Under the pieces are notes generated by a model. That model was given only the letters and a program-made list of their open reading frames with translations, had not been told where the DNA came from and ran no database searches. A DNA stretch of 64,000 nucleotides, taken from positions 26,640-90,639 of the forward strand of contig DILV01000015.1 of the NCBI GenBank assembly GCA_002425225.1. Direction: 5' to 3'. Every line of letters begins with the position of its first letter. The stretch's first letter is position 1. This document shows, piece by piece, positions 1 through 7,680 of this stretch. The position numbers and the translations under genes were made by a program. Source of the stretch: Thiothrix sp. UBA5583. Lineage in GTDB: Bacteria; Pseudomonadota; Gammaproteobacteria; Thiotrichales; Thiotrichaceae.

Positions 1-1162
1 CACCACTACCCGCCACGGCAATCAGTTCTGCCAGCAACTTCAGCGTATCCATGCTGGCAAGATGAATATCCTCCACCACCAGCAAGACCGGCTGGCGGGA
101 CAAGCAATCCGTCGAACCACCGATCAGTGCCTGTATGACTTGCCCATCCGTATCCGCAGACATCTGAGGAATCTGGCGCTGGCAGCAGGAAAAACCGTGT
201 GATGCCGCCAACTGGGTGGCCGCCTTGATAATGACGGACTTCTCACTGCTGCTTTCGCCCCGAATCAGGAAACCCTGCCCGCCGATCTGGTCAAGAATGC
301 CCTCTAGCGCACTTTCCAGCAGATACAGAACCCGCTCACGGCTACCCAACGGCTTGCGGCTGGCAGGTTTACCGGAATTACAGGTAAGGCAATAAGCCGC
401 CGCCTCCTCTTCGGCAACAGCAGGGTCTGTGTCCTCCTGTCCTGCCATCAATGCCTTGTACAACGCCTGGGTCGCGGGGTCAGGCTCAACCCCCAGTTCA
501 CGTTGCAACAAGCTGCGGCAACGCCTGTACCAGCGCAAGGCGGTCGCCAGATTACCCAGACCGGCATGAGCCTGCATCAGGGCACGGTAGGCTTGCTCCT
601 GCAAGGGTTCAATCCCCAGCAAGCGCACGGCGAAATAGCAAGCTCGCTCATAATCCTGCTGCTCCAGCAACTGTTGCAGGCGCTGCTCGATGGCGGCTGA
701 AGCACGCACGCTGAAATCGGCACGGTAAGTTGCCAGCCATTCGTCAAAGGAATCGGAATGCGGGTTACAGCCTTCCAGAAATTCGCCCTTGTAGGCATCA
801 ATCGCCTGATCCAGCGCTGCCTCATCACCAGCCGCCAGACAAGCATTGAAAATATGGACATCAACGTCGATCTGCCCGCTGTCGAGCATGATCCAGTCCT
901 TGGTGGTGTGCAATGGCCCGTTGTCATCGGGAATGACCTTGCGCAAATCTGCCAACGCCTGACGCAGGCTGTGCCGTCCTTGTGTTTCGTCACTGTCAGG
1001 CCACAACACTGCTGCCAGTTTCTCCCGTGGGTATTGCTGGTCGGGGTTGACCGCCAGCCATGCTAGCAGCGCTTTGGCCTTGCGGGCGCTTGGTGTGAGG
1101 GTTTCACCATTGATATTTATCAAACGAAAACCGCCGAATAACAACAGTTTAACTTTTTTCAT
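1..1162 (-). CDS. BTAD/SARP-type transcriptional regulator with ATPase domain (3' end outside window)
   Basis: The reading frame opens at an ATG at 1162 and stays open to the window edge (387 codons seen). The N-terminus (residues ~1-95) looks like an OmpR-type winged helix that starts LLFGGFRLININGE and includes LAAVLWPDSDE and HSLRQALADLRK. Residues ~100-240 match the bacterial transcriptional activator domain (AYKGEFLEG, LLGIEPLQEQAYRALM, ELGVEPDP). An AAA/STAND-type ATPase follows, with a P-loop-like GESSSEKS at about residue 310 and a Walker B-like VLLVVEDIHLAS. The glycine before the P-loop lysine is replaced by Glu, so ATP binding may be weak. It is divergent from the small gene at 1245. 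The target genes are not known. Confidence 0.8.
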   Translation of the reverse strand, partial: MKKVKLLLFGGFRLININGETLTPSARKAKALLAWLAVNPDQQYPREKLAAVLWPDSDETQGRHSLRQALADLRKVIPDDNGPLHTTKDWIMLDSGQIDVDVHIFNACLAAGDEAALDQAIDAYKGEFLEGCNPHSDSFDEWLATYRADFSVRASAAIEQRLQQLLEQQDYERACYFAVRLLGIEPLQEQAYRALMQAHAGLGNLATALRWYRRCRSLLQRELGVEPDPATQALYKALMAGQEDTDPAVAEEEAAAYCLTCNSGKPASRKPLGSRERVLYLLESALEGILDQIGGQGFLIRGESSSEKSVIIKAATQLAASHGFSCCQRQIPQMSADTDGQVIQALIGGSTDCLSRQPVLLVVEDIHLASMDTLKLLAELIAVAGSG

Positions 1163-1176
1163 CGTCTTCGCCGACT

Positions 1177-1206
1177 TTGACCTTTGTTTGACGCTGGGGC
1201 TGTATT
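1177..1206 (+). promoter_or_regulatory. Candidate sigma70 promoter for the 71-aa membrane protein
   Basis: TTGACC (1177-1182) is followed after 18 bp by TGTATT (1201-1206), about 40 bp before the ATG at 1245. This lies in the short divergent spacer with the BTAD regulator. The assignment rests on consensus similarity only. Confidence 0.3.
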
Positions 1207-1244
1207 CTGCACCCATCGTATATTGAAACAAAGAGGTATTTATC

Positions 1245-1460
1245 ATGAAAATGATGCGCGGATTTGCAGACCCCATTACATTGGGATTCATTCTGGCTGC
1301 TGTTATCGGTGGCGCTGGCGCAATGACTGCTGCCAACACATCATCCGACACCCAGGTCGCCGCAGCGCAAAAACCGGTAGCAACTGCCACTATCAAGATG
1401 GCAAACGATACCAGAACCCGCCCGGCAGCACCGGTTGCCACACAGGCTGAACAACAATAA
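1245..1460 (+). CDS. Small single-span membrane or secreted protein, unknown function
   Basis: This 71-residue protein has a short charged start, one hydrophobic stretch at residues ~9-29 (PITLGFILAAVIGGAGAM) and an Ala/Thr/Pro-rich polar tail. The tail has no cysteines and no recognisable domain. The start is supported by AGAGG about 9 nt upstream of the ATG. A strong hairpin follows the stop at 1470-1500, so it is probably a monocistronic transcript. It may be a membrane-anchored peptide or a poorly cleaved signal peptide with a short periplasmic tail. It is divergent from the BTAD regulator, which could control it. I do not recognise the family. Confidence 0.6.
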   Translation: MKMMRGFADPITLGFILAAVIGGAGAMTAANTSSDTQVAAAQKPVATATIKMANDTRTRPAAPVATQAEQQ

Positions 1461-1469
1461 GCCTTTGAC

Positions 1470-1500
1470 GGGTGGCTTGCCCTCCTCCTGCAAGCCACCC
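1470..1500 (+). terminator. Hairpin downstream of the 71-aa gene
   Basis: A perfect 11-bp stem (GGGTGGCTTGC paired with GCAAGCCACCC) encloses a 9-nt loop, starting 10 bp after the stop codon. No strong T run follows (GACGTCATTTT), so termination may be weak or the hairpin may protect the 3' end. Confidence 0.55.
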
Positions 1501-1610
1501 GACGTCATTTTCCGTCCCCTGCTCCCCCGTCAATTTACCCTGTTCAAAGATACTCCCGGCATGGAAAATGCAGGCGTAGCACTGTCTGCCAACGTCCTGA
1601 GGTTTTACCA

Positions 1611-2021
1611 ATGCCCAATGTCTTCACCTACGGTTCACTGATGTTCGCGCCCGTCTGGTCACGGGTTGTGAATGGCACGTATGCATCCTGCCCTGCCACC
1701 CTGCATGGCTATCAGCGGCTTGCGGTCAAGGGGGAGGAATACCCGGTAGCTGTGCTTGCCTCAGCGGCTGACTGCATCGCAGGGCGCATGTATTACGCCG
1801 TGAATACGGCAGATATGCAGCGGCTGGATATGTTTGAGGGGGACTATTACGCACGGCTGCCGGTCATGGTAGCCGATGGCAACGGCAAAATGCTGGCGGC
1901 AGATGTGTATGTGCTGCGCCCGGAATATGCCGATATTTCCACTGGAAAGGCATGGGATGAAGAACATTTCCGTACAGTGGGAATCAGCACATTTATGCTG
2001 AGGTATCAGGGTTTTGGGTAA
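1611..2021 (+). CDS. Gamma-glutamylcyclotransferase-like (GGCT/AIG2 fold) protein
   Basis: At 136 aa this is the usual size for the small GGCT/AIG2-like family. The N-terminal NVFTYGSLM is the family's YGSL substrate-binding loop. The acidic FEGDYYARLPV at residues ~75-85 carries the conserved catalytic-type glutamate. The family breaks gamma-glutamyl or epsilon-linked amines through cyclotransfer, but the exact substrate cannot be read from sequence. A GAGG sequence lies about 11 nt before the ATG. The 3' end overlaps the 3' end of the opposite-strand L,D-transpeptidase gene by 16 bp. It has no evident functional link to its neighbours. Confidence 0.8.
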   Translation: MPNVFTYGSLMFAPVWSRVVNGTYASCPATLHGYQRLAVKGEEYPVAVLASAADCIAGRMYYAVNTADMQRLDMFEGDYYARLPVMVADGNGKMLAADVYVLRPEYADISTGKAWDEEHFRTVGISTFMLRYQGFG

Positions 2022-2794
2022 GTCTTCTCAGGCTCCTGACTGACATGCAACCTAGCAAACTCATCCACGGGAACCTGCACCAGTAAAGGATTGGAGGCGG
2101 GCTTCAACCATTTCAGCACCGTCAGCAGATCTTCCTTGCTCATTGCGGTGCAGCCAGACGTTGGCGTCGCCGGGTTCAGCCACACATGCAGGAAAATGGC
2201 ACTACCACGCCCGGCTTGCGTACCTATCATGTTGTGCCCGACGATCATGCCGTATTCGTATTGGTGATCATCCCGACGCATCCGCTCGAACGAATTCCAG
2301 CGCTGTTTGGGTTCATTGGCTTCGGTAAGCGGAATACTGCGCCAATGGTTGTAATCAGGGGAATCGACTGCATCAACAAAGTAATCCCGCTCCCCCACCT
2401 GCCGGTACAGCATCCGCAATCCTGTTGGTGCTTCTGCAGCGTAACCGAACACTGTGCCCAAGGGAAAAATGCCTGCGGGTGCTTTGCCGTCACCCTCCAT
2501 TTTCTCCACACCCTGTACATCAGCGTGCAAGCCCGCGCCCCAGCCCATACCGTTGCGCCCGACCCTGACTGCAATACTGTTGCCGACCGCTCGCCAGCCA
2601 GTGGCGGTTTTTTCCATTCGTTGCAAACTGGCGATGGTGCTGTTCCAGCGGCTGCTTTGTACCAGCAATACCTGGCGGGTAGCCTCCGGCAAGCCAAGGT
2701 CTGCCAACGAAGGTTGCGGGCTGCGTGAACAGGCTGACAGCAGGGTTAACAACCCCAGTAACAGCAGAACTTGCCAGCCGTGTTTATGTTTCAT
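2006..2794 (-). CDS. L,D-transpeptidase (YkuD-family) lipoprotein
   Basis: The start is placed at 2794 (262 aa) because a GGGGAGA ribosome-binding site lies 8-14 nt upstream and the next residues form a lipoprotein signal peptide (KHGWQVLLLLGLLTLLSACS, lipobox LSAC). The C-terminal half carries the YkuD catalytic pattern: a conserved His in IFLHVWLN followed by TSGCTAM with the catalytic cysteine. The family forms 3-3 crosslinks in peptidoglycan or attaches proteins to it, acting from the periplasmic face. The start lies within the end of the upstream EamA transporter gene (11-bp overlap), so the two are probably cotranscribed. The exact acceptor substrate is not predictable. Confidence 0.82.
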   Translation of the reverse strand: MKHKHGWQVLLLLGLLTLLSACSRSPQPSLADLGLPEATRQVLLVQSSRWNSTIASLQRMEKTATGWRAVGNSIAVRVGRNGMGWGAGLHADVQGVEKMEGDGKAPAGIFPLGTVFGYAAEAPTGLRMLYRQVGERDYFVDAVDSPDYNHWRSIPLTEANEPKQRWNSFERMRRDDHQYEYGMIVGHNMIGTQAGRGSAIFLHVWLNPATPTSGCTAMSKEDLLTVLKWLKPASNPLLVQVPVDEFARLHVSQEPEKTYPKP

Positions 2795-3659
2795 GTTGCA
2801 TTCTCCCCGAAAACAAACTTGCCGCCACAATCATGACTGCCCCTGCCCACTCCTGCAAGGTCATGCGCTCAGCGGTCAGCCAGTAGGCCGCCAGTGCAGC
2901 TACCACCAGTTCAAACAGGAAAAGGACACTGGCCTGACTGGCAGGCAATCGCGCCACGCCGTATTGCACCGCATAAGTCACGGCGGCAATGGCAAGCGCC
3001 AATCCCAGCAACAAGCCGATGGCCTGCCCGGGCAATGCTGGCAACGCTGGTGTGGGGTAAAGCAGCCAACCGGCAGCCGTCAGCCAAGCCACACCTGCCC
3101 AGACTGCCACAGTTTTCACGCCATCACTGACGCTTGCCCCCAGATAACGGCCTGCCACTACGCTCAGTGCAAAGGTCATGCCTGCTGACAAGCCCAGCCA
3201 TTCGGCACGGTTGGCGGGCAATGGCAACCCGGCTTGTGGCTGCCACAACATCACCATTGCGCCGCCCAGTGACAGCAGGATAACCCACCAGCCGATGGCA
3301 TTCAGGCGTTCCGCCAGCAGCAATCTTGCCAGCAGGACTGTCCACAACGGTGACAGGTAAAACAGCAGCAACACACGCATGATTTCACCTTCCAGAGCGC
3401 CCAGCACGTAGCCGACATTGCTCCAGCCGGATGCCAGCCCCAACACCAGCAACCACAACCAGTAACGCCGCGCCTGTAGCAGGGCGTTGGCATAGCGCCA
3501 GCCAATCAGCAATAACGGCAGGGTGTAGACCAGGAAAATGGCGGGCAGCCCACCGATACCGAGGTTTTCCAGCAGGCGAAAGGGATACCAGAACAGGCCC
3601 CACAGGGTGGCGGAGAACAGCAGGGCTGCGACAGGAAGAAGGCGAATAGCTGAAGGCAT
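2784..3659 (-). CDS. EamA/DMT-superfamily transporter
   Basis: A 291-residue, highly hydrophobic protein with about ten predicted membrane segments. It has the two-repeat architecture of drug/metabolite transporters: N-terminal LFSATLWGLFWYPFRLLE and the second-repeat segments LAIAAVTYAVQYGVARL and ASVLFLFELVVAALAAYW. The family exports small metabolites or amino acids across the inner membrane, but the substrate cannot be assigned. The gene overlaps the start of the following L,D-transpeptidase by 11 bp. The short spacer at its 5' end separates it from brnA. It is a complete gene of normal length. Confidence 0.85.
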   Translation of the reverse strand: MPSAIRLLPVAALLFSATLWGLFWYPFRLLENLGIGGLPAIFLVYTLPLLLIGWRYANALLQARRYWLWLLVLGLASGWSNVGYVLGALEGEIMRVLLLFYLSPLWTVLLARLLLAERLNAIGWWVILLSLGGAMVMLWQPQAGLPLPANRAEWLGLSAGMTFALSVVAGRYLGASVSDGVKTVAVWAGVAWLTAAGWLLYPTPALPALPGQAIGLLLGLALAIAAVTYAVQYGVARLPASQASVLFLFELVVAALAAYWLTAERMTLQEWAGAVMIVAASLFSGRMQHET

Positions 3660-3668
3660 TATGCTTGT

Positions 3669-3872
3669 TTAGCCTGAAACCTCCTGAATCAATGCCATAT
3701 CCTTGCGCAGCAATTCATTAATCAGTTTCTGCACATCAATACCCTTCGCCTTGGCTTTGACAGAAAAATATTCACGCACATCTTCATCAAGATAGACAGG
3801 CAGGTTCAGTGTGGCGTTGGGGCGATAAAACTTGCCACGCTCGGCTTTGGAAAAATCGTATTCTTCTTTCAT
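3669..3872 (-). CDS. brnA: BrnA-family antitoxin
   Basis: This 67-residue protein ends in a short ribbon-helix-helix-like segment (ATLNLPVYLDEDVREYF, then AKAKGIDVQKLINELLRKDM), typical of BrnA/CopG-like antitoxins. Its ATG follows the brnT stop with no gap, so the pair is cotranscribed and probably translationally coupled, in the usual toxin-first BrnTA order. BrnA binds BrnT and represses the operon. The pair lies directly downstream of the NACHT-FGE gene, in what looks like a small conflict island. Confidence 0.8.
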   Translation of the reverse strand: MKEEYDFSKAERGKFYRPNATLNLPVYLDEDVREYFSVKAKAKGIDVQKLINELLRKDMALIQEVSG

Positions 3873-4169
3873 TTAACCAGCCTCATACTGTTGCTGTTCA
3901 TGCCGGGTTGCCGGTCTTGCTGAAATGATCCTGACGGTGATTGTCTGGTTATCATGATATTCCACCAGCGTGTGAACCACTACCAACAGACCAGATTTTC
4001 TAGTCTTACCGAGTGTTAGCCAACGTTCCTCGTCATCGCTATGGCTGTCATCAAACAGTGTCATTTGCAAAGGATCAAGGAACACTTCCGCTGCTTGCTC
4101 AAAACCAATACCGTGTTTACGTCGATTGGTTTCAGCCTTGAAGGGATTCCACTCAAAATTATACTGCAC
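3873..4169 (-). CDS. brnT: BrnT-family toxin (ribonuclease), GTG start
   Basis: The product is 98 aa when started at the GTG at 4169, which has an excellent AAAGGAG ribosome-binding site. The frame is open further upstream, but that part (MARLARSSRM...) has no such signal. The family motifs are clear: FEWNPFKAETNRRKHGIGFEQA near the N-terminus, then DDEERWLTLGKT, and a C-terminal TVRIISARPATRHEQQQYE. BrnT is an RNase toxin with a RelE-like fold, neutralised by BrnA. It is immediately followed by brnA. A GC-rich palindrome near 4193-4210 lies just upstream in the spacer to the NACHT gene. Confidence 0.88.
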   Translation of the reverse strand: MQYNFEWNPFKAETNRRKHGIGFEQAAEVFLDPLQMTLFDDSHSDDEERWLTLGKTRKSGLLVVVHTLVEYHDNQTITVRIISARPATRHEQQQYEAG

Positions 4170-4302
4170 GGTGGCTCCTTTATTATTTTTTGCGCGTCGC
4201 CGCTTCGCGGCGTCCCTTGTCTTGACCCCAAGCATCCTACTACTACGGGCAAGCCGTGCCAACGGAAAGGTTTTGAGAAATCAGAAGGTCAGCAATCAGA
4301 AA

Positions 4303-7152
4303 TCAGTCGCCAGCACCCAGCACCGCAGAAAAGCCAGGGAGAACTCTCTCTCCCAACACTACTCGAAACCCCAGAATGGGGTCCCGGAGGTCGGGATGAG
4401 TCCCGACACGAAAAGCGCACCGCACGAGGTCGGTAGAATTGTACCAGGAACCGCCGCGAAGTATTTTATAATCAACAATATCAAGAGAATCACGCTCAAG
4501 CTCCTGTTCTTCCCATTGGTCATACTTGAAATCAGTACTATTGGCATCCTTGCCCCAACGACTACTCGTCCACTCCCAGACATTGCCTGTCATATCATGT
4601 AAACCAAATGCCTTCCCCGCCGGAAACATTCCCACCGCTGAAGTTTGACCTATCTTGCCATCATCATAATTCCCCATGCTGGCGTCGGCCTCATCCCCCC
4701 ACGCATAACGCAGGCCCTGTTGGCCACGGGCAGCATATTCCCATTCAGCTTCAGTTGGCAGACGGATTTGCGGCCTATCTACCACCCCTTCAGGTTTAAT
4801 ATCCGCCAGCAAATCATTCAGCCAAACGCTGTACACCAATGCCTCGAACCACGACACACCAACCACAGGATGGTTATCAAGCCCCAACTTCCTATCCTTC
4901 CAGTAATAAGGCTGAAAACGCTTCCTATCGTTTTTCAGCCAGTTTTTATACGCATCACGGCTTTTCTCTGACCATGTCTCCAGCAACTTTTCGCCGACCA
5001 TTTCCCCCGCAAGCCACAAACCGGCAGCTTCCGGCAGTTTTTCATGCCAAAAGGCTTTATCCTCATACATGCCTGCTTCGATGAAACAGCGATATTGGGC
5101 GTTTGTCACCGGATAACGGCTGATAAAGAATTCGGGCAAGGTTACATCATGGGCTGGCTTTTCGTCGTTGTAGCCCTCATCCCCTGTTGTCCCCATTTGG
5201 AATGTTCCCGCTGGAATCTTTGCCCAGTCAATGTCAGGGATAGTGTGTTTCTGCTCGCCCCGTTGACGCATGACAGGCAAACCGTTGACTTTTTTTACCG
5301 TCACACCGGGGCGCGGATCACCTATATCACTCAGGATGCGCCCCGCTCCGGCACGTTCCTGCATGTCGGCTTCGCCATTGCGCATCAAATCCTGCAAACC
5401 CTGCTGGACTTTGCGGGTCATGCGGTTGCCCAGTACCGTCACACCCACGTCATTCAAAGCTTCGCCCGCAAACAGGATATGGCCTGACTCACCAATGGCA
5501 AGCAATTCTTCCAGAATGCCGTTGGCTTTTTCAGGGGCAGTGTTCACCACCGACATGACCCCCAGCGACAGCAGCAGGGTTTCTTTCCAGTGTTCCGGTT
5601 GTTGCAGCAGTTCAGGGATGGTTTCACACAAGGCTTTTTCAGGCTCCAGTGCCAGACCGAAACCGGCCAAATATTCCTCAAACGTCAGGTGGATGAAGCC
5701 ATACTGTCGATGGCCTTTTTCGATCAGCAGGTTGGAGTATTTATGGACAGAATCAAGGAAACCCTTTGACTGCTCATCTGCCTCCTTACGGGTATAACCA
5801 TCTTCCTGATAGTAATCCAGCAGGTAATCACGCATGGCGTCTTCGTGGATCAGACCACCTTGCGGATTGGTTTTACGCAGATGCAAGGCCAGTTTCGCCA
5901 GCAAACGTTGGGTCGGGGAAAAGTCGATTTCCGGGCCGATAGGTTGTTTGTCGAGGCTACGGCTGCGGTTCCAGCTACGCAGCAGCGTTCCCATGTACAG
6001 GTTGTAAAGTTCTACCCGACGGTGTGGCAGCGTCACTCCTTGCCGCTTGATCAATGCCAACAAGGATGCCAGTAACGGGTTGCCCGACAAACGCCGGATG
6101 CCGGTATTATTGCCAATCACTTGCAACAGGGATTGCAGTTCGTTTTCCGCCAGACGCTGGGCGTTTTCATGGCTCTCACCACCCGCCCATGCCAATTCAG
6201 CCGCCAGCGTAAATGCCTGGAAAAACCGCCCGATTTCCTCCTCATTCCAGTCATTCAGGGCAACTGTCTGCCAGCGCGGGTCACGCAGCGGGTAATCGCG
6301 GTAGCCGACAAACCGGCTGGTGACAACCATGCGGTTGCCGCTTTGTTGCTGGCTAGCCGGGTCAGGAATCCACGCCCGCACGAAGTCTTCTACTTGTGAG
6401 ACGACCTTACCCCGGTTATTACCAACCTCATCCAGCCCATCCATCAGCACAACCGCTTTTTGCTGCTGGAGTGCTTCGGTGAACAAGCGTTGCAGCTTGT
6501 CCCTGTCCAGTTGGGTACGCTTGCACTGGAAATAGTCAGGCAGGAAATTTTCAAAACTGATGCTGTCGCGCTCCAGTTCCTTGCTGTAGGCATTCAGGGG
6601 CAACAGGATGGGCAACGGCGCGTTGTCACGTTGCGCCAAACCTAATGCGAGCCGTTTCATGCTGGTGGATTTGCCGCTACCGGGGTCGCCGAGGATCACC
6701 AATGCCTGCTGGTTGTTGATCCATTGTTCAACGGGCAACGCAGAGGCTTCAGCTTTCAGGATTTCCTGTTCCAGTGCATCAGGGTCACTGCCTGCCATTG
6801 CCTTGGCTCCACAATAATAGCGCCCGCCCAAACGATGCCATGACTCGCCATCCGGCGTATCCAGCCGGGCACGGAGTGGCACATACACCGCTTCCAACGT
6901 AACGCCGCTGGAGCCTTTCACCGCTTCGGCAATGCCATCAATTCCCTTGAAATCCAGATATTTGTAGGTTTCAACGATATAACGGCGATATTCAGCAAGC
7001 TGCTGCTGCAATTCCTCATCGGTAAACTGCGGGCTGGCCTGATCACCGTAGAGGTTGATCACCAGTTTTTCGATGGTGTTCTTGTCACCCTGCACGAAAT
7101 CCTGATCGACTTCGACCTTGCCTTTGAAGAGCGTGTTAGCCTTGTCCAGCAT
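4303..7152 (-). CDS. NACHT NTPase fused to an FGE-sulfatase (C-type lectin-like) domain; DGR target protein
   Basis: The start is taken as the ATG at 7152 (949 aa), though a GTG at 7161 is possible. The N-terminal part contains FVQGDKNTIEKLVINLYG (residues ~19-36), a GDK-type linker seen ahead of many STAND proteins. The NACHT domain follows, with Walker A ILGDPGSGKST (~153-163), Walker B VVLMDGLDE (~234-242) and sensor-like MVVTSRFVGYRD. A helical C-terminal NACHT region comes next. Residues ~646-935 form a complete FGE-sulfatase fold ([55 protein letters not shown]). The final part is the variable repeat of a diversity-generating retroelement. By family, NACHT proteins are oligomerising sensors in bacterial defence. 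Here the FGE fold is more likely a ligand-recognition module than an enzyme (inference). The start lies inside the upstream membrane-protein gene. Confidence 0.9.
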   Translation of the reverse strand: MLDKANTLFKGKVEVDQDFVQGDKNTIEKLVINLYGDQASPQFTDEELQQQLAEYRRYIVETYKYLDFKGIDGIAEAVKGSSGVTLEAVYVPLRARLDTPDGESWHRLGGRYYCGAKAMAGSDPDALEQEILKAEASALPVEQWINNQQALVILGDPGSGKSTSMKRLALGLAQRDNAPLPILLPLNAYSKELERDSISFENFLPDYFQCKRTQLDRDKLQRLFTEALQQQKAVVLMDGLDEVGNNRGKVVSQVEDFVRAWIPDPASQQQSGNRMVVTSRFVGYRDYPLRDPRWQTVALNDWNEEEIGRFFQAFTLAAELAWAGGESHENAQRLAENELQSLLQVIGNNTGIRRLSGNPLLASLLALIKRQGVTLPHRRVELYNLYMGTLLRSWNRSRSLDKQPIGPEIDFSPTQRLLAKLALHLRKTNPQGGLIHEDAMRDYLLDYYQEDGYTRKEADEQSKGFLDSVHKYSNLLIEKGHRQYGFIHLTFEEYLAGFGLALEPEKALCETIPELLQQPEHWKETLLLSLGVMSVVNTAPEKANGILEELLAIGESGHILFAGEALNDVGVTVLGNRMTRKVQQGLQDLMRNGEADMQERAGAGRILSDIGDPRPGVTVKKVNGLPVMRQRGEQKHTIPDIDWAKIPAGTFQMGTTGDEGYNDEKPAHDVTLPEFFISRYPVTNAQYRCFIEAGMYEDKAFWHEKLPEAAGLWLAGEMVGEKLLETWSEKSRDAYKNWLKNDRKRFQPYYWKDRKLGLDNHPVVGVSWFEALVYSVWLNDLLADIKPEGVVDRPQIRLPTEAEWEYAARGQQGLRYAWGDEADASMGNYDDGKIGQTSAVGMFPAGKAFGLHDMTGNVWEWTSSRWGKDANSTDFKYDQWEEQELERDSLDIVDYKILRGGSWYNSTDLVRCAFRVGTHPDLRDPILGFRVVLGERVLPGFSAVLGAGD
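4338..4459 (-). repeat. DGR variable repeat (VR) at the 3' end of the NACHT-FGE gene
   Basis: These 122 bp align without gaps to the template copy at 7681-7802. There are 17 mismatches. Sixteen, at 4376-4443, fall exactly where the template has A on the coding (minus) strand, and one (4347) does not. The first 37 bp on the plus strand, which are the 3' end of the VR, are otherwise invariant, as expected for the initiation-of-mutagenic-homing segment. An imperfect palindrome (GGGAGA/TCTCCC) sits at 4337-4354. Twelve codons differ, eleven of them changing the amino acid, mostly AAY in the template: N to Y, L, V, T, D, L, D, P and I, plus I to F and R to G. Confidence 0.93.
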
Positions 7153-7486
7153 CTTTCCCACCGTTTACCGTTTTGTTGCCCAAGGTAAGATCACCACCTA
7201 CCAGAACATCTTTACGGAAGGTTGTCGTTGTCACATTGCCAGCCTGGGCTTTATCTGACTGCTTACCTTCGACAAAATGCCAGACCGCCGCAAAAAATGT
7301 CAGAATTACACCCAAAATTCCCAAACCTTTAGCAAGCATTTCCTCAATCTTGAGAATCCGCTCCATCCCCGCCGGATCAAGTGCAAGAACATGCTGGGTC
7401 AAGGCAAAGATTTCATCCGAGAAATGGAAAGCCACCCCTACCAATAGCGCCAATACCCAAATAACCGCAATCAACCTCCAAACCAT
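7136..7486 (-). CDS. Small membrane protein cotranscribed with the NACHT-FGE gene
   Basis: This 116-aa protein has two hydrophobic segments (residues ~3-22, WRLIAVIWVLALLVGVAF, and ~52-70, LGILGVILTFFAAVWHFV) separated by a soluble stretch containing AGMERILKIEEM. A polar C-terminal tail contains VGGDLTLGNKTVNGG. The start has a strong AAAGGAG site. The 3' end overlaps the NACHT-FGE coding region by 17 bp, so the two are translationally coupled and probably act together. The GGDLTLGNKT tail resembles the VQGDKNT linker at the start of the NACHT protein, which may reflect a shared docking element (inference). No enzymatic domain is visible; a membrane-anchoring or effector role is possible. 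Confidence 0.65.
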   Translation of the reverse strand: MVWRLIAVIWVLALLVGVAFHFSDEIFALTQHVLALDPAGMERILKIEEMLAKGLGILGVILTFFAAVWHFVEGKQSDKAQAGNVTTTTFRKDVLVGGDLTLGNKTVNGGKDAGQG

Positions 7487-7680
7487 GACAACACTCCTTT
7501 CTTCGCCTCCTTCAAAAAACCCCGCACCGCGCCACCCAAGACAGGATGCGGAGTCACTTCGCTATTTGACCGGAGGGCAAACCGTCGCGATCCGGGTCGG
7601 GGCAAGCTGGCTATTGGTCATTGCACCACCGTCGGCTATCCGTGGATACACCGCTCTGCCGAATGCAAGCCGTTGACTAT
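7487..7680. other. Spacer between template repeat and membrane-protein gene
   Basis: There is no supported gene here. The only clear signal is the ribosome-binding site of the 116-aa gene at its left end. If the template repeat is transcribed from the minus strand, this stretch would form its 3' flank, the position where known DGR RNAs carry a structured spacer needed for cDNA priming. I see no reverse-transcriptase motif in any frame here. Confidence 0.4.

Noticed and set aside
577..993. 138-codon minus-strand frame inside the BTAD gene
   Set aside because: Another frame of the same strand as the BTAD regulator, whose translation is clearly family-like.
4193..4210. GC-rich palindrome (GCCGC/GCGGC with GAA loop) as the DGR target hairpin
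   Set aside because: It lies about 130 bp beyond the VR and outside the gene; known target stem-loops are directly next to the VR. The closer palindrome at 4337-4354 is a better candidate.
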